This document shows, piece after piece, positions 1 to 5,943 of a stretch of 22,372 nucleotides of DNA (position 1 is the stretch's first letter; each line of letters opens with the position of its first letter). The position numbers were made by a program, and so were the translations under genes. The DNA comes from Candidatus Altarchaeota archaeon (GTDB lineage: Archaea > Altiarchaeota > Altiarchaeia > JAFGQM01), in NCBI GenBank assembly GCA_016935655.1, contig JAFGQM010000038.1, forward strand, positions 1 through 22,372, read 5' to 3'. Below the pieces are notes generated by a model. The model worked only from the letters and a program-made list of their open reading frames with translations. It had not been told where the DNA came from and searched no databases.

Positions 1-495
1 ATAGTTGCTAATGAGCCGAACAGGGAGAGGAGGACGATACTGTTCTCCAACATCAACAGGTGCGGTGTATGCAATGCCATAATCACGGGCTTTGACGGAA
101 GAAATTTCCCTGGGCACAGGTTTGACAGGATACTGGTAGACGCCCCCTGTACGGATATCGGCGCGGTAAAAAAGGACAAGCAAGCTCTAAAGAACTGGAA
201 TCTGAACTGGATAAAAAAGAGGGCGTTCTTGCAAAAGGCCCTGCTGGGGAGGGCCTTTGAGCTCCTTAAACCGGGGGGGGAATTGGTCTACTCGACTTGC
301 ACGTCGACCATAGAGGAAAACGAGGAGGTTATCCTGGACCTCTTAAACAAGCAGCCGGGAGCGAAGCTTAAGGAAATCAAAGCGCCTATAAGGGGCAGGA
401 AAGGCCTGCTTGAAGGAACCGAGAAATGCCTCAGGATATATCCCTGGGACAACGAAACTGAGTTCTTTTTCATAGCGAAAATCTGGAATGGATAA
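1..495 (+). CDS. NOL1/NOP2/Sun-family RNA cytosine-C5 methyltransferase, 3' part (5' end outside window)
   Basis: The frame is open from base 1, so the N-terminus lies outside the window and 164 codons plus stop remain. The family transfers a methyl group from SAM to C5 of cytosine in tRNA or rRNA in the cytoplasm. Visible hallmarks are motif IV, ILVDAPCTDIG at about residues 49-59, whose Cys (family knowledge) helps release product, and motif VI, VYSTCT near residue 100, whose Cys is the nucleophile. The C-terminus LRIYPWDNETEFFFIAKIW matches the usual last strand of the Rossmann-like fold, so the end is natural and not a frameshift. The stop overlaps the next gene by 8 bp, implying co-translation with the PUA-like protein. 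The target RNA cannot be told from this part. Confidence 0.88.
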   Translation: MVANEPNRERRTILFSNINRCGVCNAIITGFDGRNFPGHRFDRILVDAPCTDIGAVKKDKQALKNWNLNWIKKRAFLQKALLGRAFELLKPGGELVYSTCTSTIEENEEVILDLLNKQPGAKLKEIKAPIRGRKGLLEGTEKCLRIYPWDNETEFFFIAKIWNG

Positions 496-886
496 GGAGG
501 CGATACGTAGGATTCTGGAGGAGAAATTCTATGTGGCTCTGCCAGCGGGCGAGATTGTGATAAAGGGGGGGCAGATCTTCTTTTTTACCGGGGAAAGGAT
601 GAATTTCCCGGATGCAGACTATGGTTTGAACATAGGGACCTTTGACGGAGAAGACCTCAAACCCACTATAGACCTGTGCCAATATAGCCGGAGAAGCTTC
701 CTTGATGTGGACGAAAGAGAAGCAATGCAATGGATGTGCGGGCTGGATCTGAAAAAAAAGAGGGAGGGCGATTATGTTATCCTCAGATACGGTAGGTATG
801 TCCTAGGCGCAGGCAAGGCCAGGGGGGAAAGGATCCTCAACTTCCTGCCAAAGAACAGAAGGCTGCCACTAAAGCTCTCAAGATAA
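488..886 (+). CDS. PUA-like RNA-binding protein, partner of the NSUN methyltransferase (COG3270 type)
   Basis: A 132-residue protein starting inside the stop region of the methyltransferase (8-bp overlap). It resembles the PUA-like domain that bacterial RsmF-type methyltransferases carry at their C-terminus (Methyltranf_PUA); in many archaea this module is a separate gene annotated as a NOL1/NOP2/fmu-family ribosome biogenesis protein. Supporting features are the N-terminal helix EAIRRILEEKF, the DEREAMQWMCG segment, and the final beta region GDYVILRYGRYVLGAGKARG followed by a basic tail. No methyltransferase motif is present. Inference: it positions the RNA for the upstream enzyme. The family call is good; the specific substrate is unknown. 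Confidence 0.75.
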   Translation: MDKEAIRRILEEKFYVALPAGEIVIKGGQIFFFTGERMNFPDADYGLNIGTFDGEDLKPTIDLCQYSRRSFLDVDEREAMQWMCGLDLKKKREGDYVILRYGRYVLGAGKARGERILNFLPKNRRLPLKLSR

Positions 887-887
887 A

Positions 888-896
888 GCTTTTTAG
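888..896 (+). promoter_or_regulatory. TATA-like box for the 46-residue ORF
   Basis: GCTTTTTAG sits just after the PUA-gene stop and is centred about 28 bp before the ATG at 921. That spacing fits a leaderless archaeal promoter. It is a short AT-rich motif, so confidence is low. Confidence 0.35.
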
Positions 897-920
897 TCCT
901 GTAAGCTAATTATAACCAAA

Positions 921-1061
921 ATGTTTGGCAAAAAAAACCCGAAAGAGACAACCGAGCAGAAGATAGAAAAGCGCCTCGGCAGGATAAAGAACCATGCAGG
1001 AAAGAAGATAGACCAAGATGTCAATACCGTGGTGAAGAGCCTGGCTAGATCAGACAACTAG
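921..1061 (+). CDS. Small lysine-rich protein, 46 aa, unknown function
   Basis: ATG at 921 opens a 46-codon frame ending TAG at 1059-1061. The product begins MFGKKNPKETTEQK and is highly charged, with a predicted helical stretch (KIEKRLGRIKNHAGKKIDQD). It has no cysteine, no signal peptide and no membrane segment. I do not recognise the family. Support for a real gene is a TATA-like box about 28 bp upstream, placement in a gap left by larger genes, and codon choice like the neighbours (AGG, ATA, AAG). Its last 17 bp overlap tail-to-tail with the thioredoxin-like gene on the other strand. It could be a small nucleic-acid- or ribosome-associated protein, but that is only inferred from charge. 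Confidence 0.5.
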   Translation: MFGKKNPKETTEQKIEKRLGRIKNHAGKKIDQDVNTVVKSLARSDN

Positions 1062-1539
1062 GGCACTCGGGGGAGAGGCGGTCTATGAAACCGCCTAAGC
1101 CGGCAAATAAGTCCAATGACCACCTCATGACAAAGAGGACATTAGTGGGCAAAAGCTCTCTTGCAAGTTTCTTTTCAGTCTCGTTTTCCGGTCCAATTTT
1201 TTCAAGTCCGTCCTTGAAGAGGCGTATACACTCAGTATCCGTAACGCAATAGGTACTAGAGTTCAACACAAAGACCACAGGAACCTCGTCTCTAAGATTC
1301 CCGGGGATGCCATAAGTATCGGAAAGGTCCTGGAAGAGCCTCAGGTTCTCGACTGCGTTGATTCTTCTGACGTCATATTCTCCATAAATGCCATTCATCT
1401 TGAAGAATGTCTCGAGATTTGAACAGTGGGGGCAGCTCGGGGCATAAAAAAAGTACAGTGTATGCTTTTGCGGAAGAGCTCCGGGTGCTGTCGCAACAGA
1501 CAGCAGGATTAATAAAACAGGAAGTTTGTATAGGTCCAT
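1045..1539 (-). CDS. Secreted thioredoxin-like protein with CPHC motif
   Basis: A 164-residue product with a hydrophobic N-terminal segment at residues 6-19 that looks like a signal peptide or anchor, then a thioredoxin-like start, TLYFFYAPSCPHC, with the redox pair C36-P-H-C39. The segment DEVPVVFVLNSS near residue 85 probably contains the cis-proline of the fold. Expected role (family knowledge): thiol-disulfide exchange on proteins outside the membrane. Two further Cys (C71 region absent; C98 and C104 in YCVTDTEC) lie in the second half, and the protein ends CPSCLI (C159, C162). A moderately hydrophobic stretch precedes that end. It begins 1 bp after the stop of the upstream basic protein gene, so the two are probably co-transcribed. 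The partner membrane oxidoreductase is not in the window. Confidence 0.7.
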   Translation of the reverse strand: MDLYKLPVLLILLSVATAPGALPQKHTLYFFYAPSCPHCSNLETFFKMNGIYGEYDVRRINAVENLRLFQDLSDTYGIPGNLRDEVPVVFVLNSSTYCVTDTECIRLFKDGLEKIGPENETEKKLARELLPTNVLFVMRWSLDLFAGLGGFIDRLSPECPSCLI

Positions 1540-1540
1540 C

Positions 1541-1858
1541 TTATGACCGGGGGGACTGCATACCTATCCTGCCCTTAAGCTTTATCTCCCTGCCGTTCCT
1601 CACATGCTTCAATTTCGGCTTATCCCGCCTCTTGGCTGACAAGGCCAGTCTCCTCTTCCTTTGGGAAAGCCTCTGGGCCTCATTCCTTATCTTTTCACGC
1701 TTGGCGGAGTCCTTCTTGGACCCGGTCGAAGCATTGATTCCGGCGTAATATGTGAAGGGGTCTATCTTTAGGTTATAGCTCCTGTCCTGGGGCAGGTGCG
1801 TCCTTAGATGGGAGATTACCTGCTCGAAGCTCTGGTTGCTGAATTTCTTTGTTGCCAT
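1541..1858 (-). CDS. Small basic protein, unknown function
   Basis: About 105 residues from ATG at 1858; a TTG two codons upstream (1864) is a weaker alternative start. The middle and C-terminal parts are strongly basic (RLSQRKRRL, KRRDKPKLKH), with no Cys, signal peptide or membrane segment. The N-terminal third (FEQVISHLRTHLPQ) looks helical. I do not recognise a family. The composition is like small ribosome- or nucleic-acid-binding proteins, which is inference only. The next gene on the same strand, encoding the thioredoxin-like protein, starts 1 bp after its stop. It faces away from the PurM-like gene across a spacer of about 100 bp. Confidence 0.55.
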   Translation of the reverse strand: MATKKFSNQSFEQVISHLRTHLPQDRSYNLKIDPFTYYAGINASTGSKKDSAKREKIRNEAQRLSQRKRRLALSAKRRDKPKLKHVRNGREIKLKGRIGMQSPRS

Positions 1859-1864
1859 TGGCAA

Positions 1865-1957
1865 GTCAACCCGTCATGTAAAAACTCATTATGATAGTTT
1901 AAGGTCACAACATAAAAAATTTTTTAGAAAAAGGGTTTTCCTAGGGAATAGCAAAAT
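1865..1957. promoter_or_regulatory. Divergent promoter spacer
   Basis: This AT-rich spacer separates genes transcribed away from each other. An AT block around 1908-1930 (ATAAAAAATTTTTTAG) is about 33 bp before the plus-strand ATG at 1958 and could be its TATA element. A second AT patch at 1880-1886 (minus strand GTTTTTACAT) lies about 25 bp before the minus-strand ATG at 1858. No other structure was seen. Confidence 0.35.
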
Positions 1958-2743
1958 ATGTTTATGTCTAAAGAGGCTAGCGAGAAGATCCACAGACTGG
2001 ACTGGCTGAGAAAGCTGTTTTTGGAACTGGACAGGCTAGCAAAGCCCATAATGGGGATAGAGGCTTGGGACGATGCGGTCTGTGTGGAATTTGGGGGGAA
2101 GAGATTGGTGGTCAGCTGCGACGGCCCATACAAGAAGAGGCTGGTTATGAAGAGCGCGCTCATCCATGCCTCCACCGATGTCGTCGTGAAGGGGGCAAGG
2201 CCACTGTTCGCATTGGACACCCTGACTGGAAGCGAAAAGGACATCCTGGAGATGGCAAAGAGCCTCAAGGGGCAGGCTATGGAGATGGGGATACCTATAT
2301 TGGGGGGGAACACGATGATCGAGGATGTGGAGGCCAGGGCGAACATCTTTGTAGTCGGCGAGCTGATTACGGAAAAACCTATAAGAGACAGTGGGGGCGA
2401 GAAAGGCGATAGGCTTTTGATAGTAGGGGAGCCGCTCTGGGGCAGCCAAGCAGAGAGGTTTGCAAAGGCCAAACGATTGTTTGGAGTCTGGTTCAGGATC
2501 CTGGGGTCCGATGTCGGGATACACGCTTCAAAGGACGTAACCAAGGGAGGGCTAATTGCCACTGTGACGGAGATCGCGGAGAAAAGCGGTCTTGGTTATG
2601 AACTTGAGGGGGGGATACCTTATCATCTATCCAGAAATCTCGACAACTTCCTGATAAGTGCTGATGGAAAAAACGCCAAAAAGATTCTCGACATATGCGC
2701 TACAGACGGCCTGGATGCCAGGGTGATCGGAGGGTTAAGGTAG
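1958..2743 (+). CDS. PurM/SelD-like AIR-synthase-related ATP-binding protein (COG2144 type)
   Basis: A 261-residue protein of the PurM superfamily (AIR synthase, ThiL, SelD, HypE), whose members use ATP to activate a small substrate. Evidence: the acidic metal-binding segment EAWDDAVCVEF near residue 35, then the N-terminal domain signature ADVVVKGARPLFALD-like stretch (here STDVVVKGARPLFALD), IPILGGNTMIED near residue 112, and the C-terminal domain motif SKDVTKGGLIATVTEIAE, matching the DxxxGG loop of SelD and related proteins. It lacks the N-terminal Cys/Sec loop of true selenophosphate synthase and is shorter than ThiL (about 300 or more residues). COG2144 or methanogenesis-marker-2-like proteins fit best. 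The reaction is unknown. ATG at 1964 is an alternative start. The gene stands alone between oppositely oriented genes. Confidence 0.7.
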   Translation: MFMSKEASEKIHRLDWLRKLFLELDRLAKPIMGIEAWDDAVCVEFGGKRLVVSCDGPYKKRLVMKSALIHASTDVVVKGARPLFALDTLTGSEKDILEMAKSLKGQAMEMGIPILGGNTMIEDVEARANIFVVGELITEKPIRDSGGEKGDRLLIVGEPLWGSQAERFAKAKRLFGVWFRILGSDVGIHASKDVTKGGLIATVTEIAEKSGLGYELEGGIPYHLSRNLDNFLISADGKNAKKILDICATDGLDARVIGGLR

Positions 2744-2753
2744 GGGGGGTCTG

Positions 2754-3638
2754 CTAGCTACCCTTTCTATTGCCCTTTCTTGATATTAAAAGCACCGCTA
2801 GGATACCTACGATGGCAAGCGCCACCATGATGGCCGCCTGCTCAAAAGTCCAGACTGAGGTCTTGCCAAAGATATTTTTGATGGGAGTGCTCAACGCGCC
2901 AAGGACAAGACCCAGCAGGAAGTAGAGGGTTTTGCATCTGTCTTTCTTAAACAAGAAGACTATTAGCTTAGAGATAACGGCTGCGCCGGCCATTGCCCCG
3001 GCCACAAAGGCCAGTATATAAATGAAACGCCCACCCATGTCGTTCAGCGCACCTATCATGAATCCATATAGGCCAAGAACCAACAATACGAATGCGCCGG
3101 ATATGCCGGGGAGGAACATGGCGCTTATGGCCAGGAACCCGCCGAGGAAAACATAGGGCAAAGTAGGCTCCGCAGACACCTCCGGGATAAATACGGTCGC
3201 AAAGCCGAGGGCGAAACCCAAGACCCCGAAAGTCATATTCCTTAGATCATGCTTCTCTATACGGTCGAATATGATCTTTGAAGAAGCCAGAATCAAGCCC
3301 ACAAAGAAAGATATCGTGTATGCGAAGTAGTAATCCAAAAGGAATTTGATTAACTTTGACCCGAGCAGTATGGATGTAAGGATCCCGAGAAGCAAGATGG
3401 CCAGGAATGGAACGTCCAATCCCCTCATGTCATCTTTAAGCCCTTCGAAGGTTGTTTTCTTCCTTAGAGTCAGATACTTGATCAGATCCCCACCAAGATA
3501 AGCCAAAACGTTGTGGACTGCATTAATCAGCCTTATGTAGATGCCGGTTATAAAGGCGATAGTGCCGCCAGAAATCCCCGGTATCAAATCACAGACGCCC
3601 ATCAATAGGCCTCTGATGAATATTTTGATGCTGTCCAT
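2754..3638 (-). CDS. DUF368 membrane protein, likely polyprenyl-phosphate translocase (PopT family)
   Basis: A 294-residue integral membrane protein with about eight hydrophobic segments. The two inverted-repeat signatures of DUF368 are visible: DLIPGISGGTIAF at residues 17-29 and AMFLPGISGAFVL at 173-185. Bacterial members have been shown to recycle undecaprenyl phosphate across the membrane. In this archaeon the equivalent substrate would be a dolichyl-type polyprenyl phosphate used for S-layer or protein glycosylation, which is inference. The C-terminus is basic (SRKGNRKGS) and probably cytoplasmic. The length is normal. The gene is followed tail-to-tail by the PurM-like gene with 10 bp between stops. 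The spacer upstream contains CCTTTTAAAC (minus strand), a possible TATA element. Confidence 0.9.
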   Translation of the reverse strand: MDSIKIFIRGLLMGVCDLIPGISGGTIAFITGIYIRLINAVHNVLAYLGGDLIKYLTLRKKTTFEGLKDDMRGLDVPFLAILLLGILTSILLGSKLIKFLLDYYFAYTISFFVGLILASSKIIFDRIEKHDLRNMTFGVLGFALGFATVFIPEVSAEPTLPYVFLGGFLAISAMFLPGISGAFVLLVLGLYGFMIGALNDMGGRFIYILAFVAGAMAGAAVISKLIVFLFKKDRCKTLYFLLGLVLGALSTPIKNIFGKTSVWTFEQAAIMVALAIVGILAVLLISRKGNRKGS

Positions 3639-3718
3639 TTGTAGTTTTTGAGTAAGAGATAGACATCTCCTGTTTAAAAGGACAAAAAGAACTGCAGGTT
3701 GACCGGTATGAAAAAGGG

Positions 3719-4327
3719 CTAGCTAACCCAGCTCCATATCGCTATCTCATAGACGGAGGGTATCTGCCCGGGGGCAAGTCGCCTGCTCTCCGTATGTTTC
3801 ACCAAGTTCTCAAGCTTCTGCTGGGCCTTGCATATCTTCTCAAGCTCGCCGTCATTGCACCTTGGTTTTTGGGTCTCTAGAACGGATAATGTCTTTTTTA
3901 CCAAGAGAATCTTGTTTTCCAGTCTGTCGGGCCTCTGCATCTGCTTATTTAGCTCGGCCAAATCAGCTGAAAACTCGGTTTTTATCACTGTTGCCTCTGG
4001 GATCCTACATGGTTTTTCCCCCTCCTCCATAGTCGTTGACTCCTTAGGTTTGTTGAAATTAGGGGAAGAATACAGATTAATCAATTTTGGCAGCACGTCC
4101 TCGAAATTCTTCAGTGTCACAACAAAACCTGACATAAGGTCTATAATCTGCAATGAATCGACTGAATTGCTGACCAGTACGGGCCTGGACAAGAACTCCT
4201 TGCCAAGAGACATGGCTATCCGGTCGCTTTTCGCACCCAGGAACTTGCCTAGGGTGGTAGTCTCAACTTGTATGTCACTATTCTCCTTGAGCTTGGCCAC
4301 TAGCTCATGAATATTTTGGAATTGCAT
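3719..4327 (-). CDS. Hypothetical protein, 202 aa
   Basis: I do not recognise a family. The N-terminal half (residues 1-95) reads as a compact globular domain with alternating hydrophobics (RPVLVSNSVDSLQIIDLMSG, FVVTLKNFEDVLPKLINLY). A polar linker follows at about 96-112 (FNKPKESTTMEEGEKP). The second half is rich in charged helices (ELNKQMQRPDRLENKILLVK, LEKICKAQQKLENLVKH) that could form a short helical bundle or coiled coil. There is no signal peptide, and its two Cys (107 and 157 region) do not form a motif. A strong TATA-like box about 50 bp upstream of ATG 4327 supports the gene and this strand; the long frame on the opposite strand has no promoter. It lies between the DUF368 gene and another unknown minus-strand gene. 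Confidence 0.65.
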   Translation of the reverse strand: MQFQNIHELVAKLKENSDIQVETTTLGKFLGAKSDRIAMSLGKEFLSRPVLVSNSVDSLQIIDLMSGFVVTLKNFEDVLPKLINLYSSPNFNKPKESTTMEEGEKPCRIPEATVIKTEFSADLAELNKQMQRPDRLENKILLVKKTLSVLETQKPRCNDGELEKICKAQQKLENLVKHTESRRLAPGQIPSVYEIAIWSWVS

Positions 4328-4370
4328 TCTCTTCGGTTTTGGGCTTTAATAGTGGAGAATTAGAAGGTGA

Positions 4371-4381
4371 TTATATAAAAA
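4371..4381 (-). promoter_or_regulatory. TATA box for the 202-aa hypothetical gene
   Basis: On the minus strand this reads TTTTTATATAA, close to the archaeal box A consensus. It is 44-54 bp before ATG 4327, which would give a 5' leader of about 20 nt. No clear Shine-Dalgarno follows. Confidence 0.6.
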
Positions 4382-4423
4382 CCATCTGTGGGGCTAGAGT
4401 TAATGAAAAAAGAGGTTTACCTG

Positions 4424-4786
4424 CTACTCGCTGGAAGGCTCCCTGAAGGAGTCCAAGTTTATGCGCAAAAGATCCCCGGTAAAAGAGTCGTAGGTCGATA
4501 TGTGGACGGGTATGCAGCCTAGGAAAGGCTTGTCGCCGGGTCTTACGAACTCGGTCCTTGTTATTCTCTTATCCTTGAGGTGGTAGACTACATCCATGGG
4601 GACCCCAGGCTGAGGCCTTGTGCCGTCTGGGAGAAGGGGCCGGGTAAGGAAGCCGTACCTGGCACCAGAGGTCCCGCCCCCGGTTATGTGCAATGCGTTC
4701 CCACCGGTCACATGAGAGCGTGGGGCCTCATGTACCCTATCCAACAATCTCCTAGGCAGCTTTCTCGAATCTCTATGTCTGGGCAT
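4424..4786 (-). CDS. Hypothetical protein, 120 aa
   Basis: I do not recognise a family. The first 30 residues are basic and His-rich (MPRHRDSRKLPRRLLDRVHE). A Gly-rich stretch follows (ALHITGGGTSGARYGF, about 51-66 including flanks), then a segment predicted to be mostly beta (GVPMDVVYHLKDKRITRTEF; CIPVHISTYDSFTGDLLRI). No signal peptide or membrane segment is present, and there is a single Cys. The frame is supported by a TATA-like element (ATTTTTAAG on this strand) about 30 bp before ATG 4786 and by the absence of a credible gene on the other strand. It diverges from the asparagine-synthase-like gene across 44 bp. Function unknown. Confidence 0.55.
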   Translation of the reverse strand: MPRHRDSRKLPRRLLDRVHEAPRSHVTGGNALHITGGGTSGARYGFLTRPLLPDGTRPQPGVPMDVVYHLKDKRITRTEFVRPGDKPFLGCIPVHISTYDSFTGDLLRINLDSFREPSSE

Positions 4787-4796
4787 TCTGTATTAG

Positions 4797-4821
4797 ATTT
4801 ATAGACTAAACTTAAAAATAT
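4797..4821. promoter_or_regulatory. Overlapping divergent promoters in a 44-bp spacer
   Basis: TTTATA at 4797-4802 is about 31 bp before the plus-strand ATG at 4831. ATATTTTTAAG (minus strand, 4811-4821) is about 30 bp before the minus-strand ATG at 4786. Each box lies on the far side of the spacer from the gene it would serve, so the two initiation complexes would overlap and transcription may be mutually exclusive. Confidence 0.45.
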
Positions 4822-4830
4822 GCTTTTACG

Positions 4831-5718
4831 ATGACTTATGAGCTTATAAAAAGACTAGAGGAAGCGGTAAGAAACCGGTGTGATGTGGATAAAGTGGGCA
4901 TAATCTTCTCCGGCGGCATAGACTCCTCCCTGATCGCTGTCCTGGCATCAAGGTCTGCAGACTTGGTCGCGTATTCTGTCGGTACTGAAACCGCGCCAGA
5001 TCTAGAGCTGCTCAAGAAGACCAGGAAGTACTTCAACTTCGAGATAAAGACAACCAATGTTTCCGAACGGGATGTGGAAGATAACGTGGGGGACGTTCTT
5101 AAGGCTATTGGAGAACCGAGCCCGGTACGGGTCGGGGCCACATTACCCCCTTTTCTCGCGTCCAAGGCTGCGCGCGCAGACGGGGTGGACATCATGCTGA
5201 GCGGCCAGGGCGCTGACGAGCTCTTTGGGGGCTATTGGCGATACCTGCCTGTAGTGCATGACAAGGGTTATGATGAACTGGGAAAACTTCTGAAAAAGGA
5301 CACGGCAGAGCTGAAGGACAGACTCATAAAGTCTGATATCGCCGCCTGCAAAATCAACCTGATAGAGCTGAGGACGCCATTCTTAGATGATGGTTTTATC
5401 GATTTTGCACTGAAGATCCCTGCAGAGGACAAGATAAAGACGCTGAAGGAGCGACCAAGTCTTCCGGAAGGCGCCGTAGACGAGTACGGGGGCGGGTTGT
5501 ATATACGGAAGTATGCACTCAAAAAGGCGGCTGAAGGGGAGTTGCCGGCGGAGGTTGTTTGGAGATCCAAAAAGGCGGCCCAGTATGGTAGTGGCGTGCA
5601 CAAACTCCTGGACAAGATGGCGCGCAAGAGAGGGTTTAAGGAAAAGGCAAAAAAGGCAAATCGGAACGATTATCTGACTATGTTTTTAGAGGATGAATTC
5701 TCTAAATTATCAAAATGA
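4831..5718 (+). CDS. Asparagine-synthase-type ATP-pyrophosphatase domain protein lacking the glutaminase domain
   Basis: A 295-residue protein made only of the synthetase half of AsnB-type enzymes (PF00733). The PP-loop IIFSGGIDSS is at residues 24-33 and binds ATP to adenylate a carboxylate (Asp in AsnB). A second signature, LSGQGADELFGGY at 123-135, has Gln where E. coli AsnB has the Glu of SGEGSDE. LRTPFLDDGFIDFA near 180-195 and a C-terminal AEVVWRSKKAAQYGSG segment complete the family pattern. The N-terminal Ntn-hydrolase domain starting with Cys2 is absent, so the nitrogen source would be free ammonia or a partner. Its TGA stop overlaps the ATG of gatC (ATGA). The linkage to gatC-gatA suggests a role in Asn or amide supply, but the substrate is not proven. 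Confidence 0.8.
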   Translation: MTYELIKRLEEAVRNRCDVDKVGIIFSGGIDSSLIAVLASRSADLVAYSVGTETAPDLELLKKTRKYFNFEIKTTNVSERDVEDNVGDVLKAIGEPSPVRVGATLPPFLASKAARADGVDIMLSGQGADELFGGYWRYLPVVHDKGYDELGKLLKKDTAELKDRLIKSDIAACKINLIELRTPFLDDGFIDFALKIPAEDKIKTLKERPSLPEGAVDEYGGGLYIRKYALKKAAEGELPAEVVWRSKKAAQYGSGVHKLLDKMARKRGFKEKAKKANRNDYLTMFLEDEFSKLSK

Positions 5719-5942
5719 TTGATCAGGACGAGATCCTCAGACAGGGGAAGAGGATAATAGATGAATTCTCGGAAAAGCTGAAGGACGTCCCAGACACAGA
5801 GGAGACCCATTATGTGATGGACCTGAAGAATGTTACAATGGCAGATTCCAAAGGTGACTGCCCCCCAGCTTTTAGAGACAAATTCAGGAAGCTTGCGCCC
5901 AGGTGGGAAGACGGCTACGTGAAGTGCGAAAAAAAGACTTGA
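5715..5942 (+). CDS. gatC: GatC-like subunit of Asp/Glu-tRNA amidotransferase, short form
   Basis: A 75-residue protein overlapping the previous gene by 4 bp (ATGA) and ending 1 bp before gatA. The N-terminal helix IDQDEILRQGKRIIDEFSEKL matches the helical GatC start in pattern. The later segment CPPAFRDKFRKLAPRWEDGY resembles that of short archaeal GatC-like proteins. In the GatCAB complex, GatC wraps around GatA and GatB and stabilises them. It is shorter than usual (bacterial GatC is about 95 residues), and the beta-hairpin region is reduced. Position immediately before gatA is the strongest support. GatB is not in the window. Confidence 0.7.
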   Translation: MIDQDEILRQGKRIIDEFSEKLKDVPDTEETHYVMDLKNVTMADSKGDCPPAFRDKFRKLAPRWEDGYVKCEKKT

Positions 5943-5943
5943 T

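Noticed and set aside
488..495. Frameshift breaking a fused methyltransferase-PUA gene
   Set aside because: Both proteins have natural ends, and separate genes are common in archaea.
1045..1100. Truncated thioredoxin-CcdA fusion
   Set aside because: No transmembrane helices or PC motif of CcdA continue in any frame beyond the stop; the DNA beyond is occupied by the 46-aa ORF on the other strand.
1924..2562. Long minus-strand frame opposite the PurM-like gene
   Set aside because: The plus frame has clear superfamily motifs; the minus frame is Ser/Pro/Phe-rich without a family pattern, typical of an antisense shadow. The same applies to the other long antisense frames in the window.
1958..2743. 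True selenophosphate synthase (selD)
   Set aside because: It lacks the N-terminal Cys/Sec glycine-rich active loop, and no in-frame TGA or SECIS-like element was noticed.
3828..4310. 160-codon plus-strand frame opposite the 202-aa hypothetical gene
   Set aside because: The product is Ser/Leu/Phe-rich and lacks a promoter, while the minus-strand gene has a strong TATA box at the right place.
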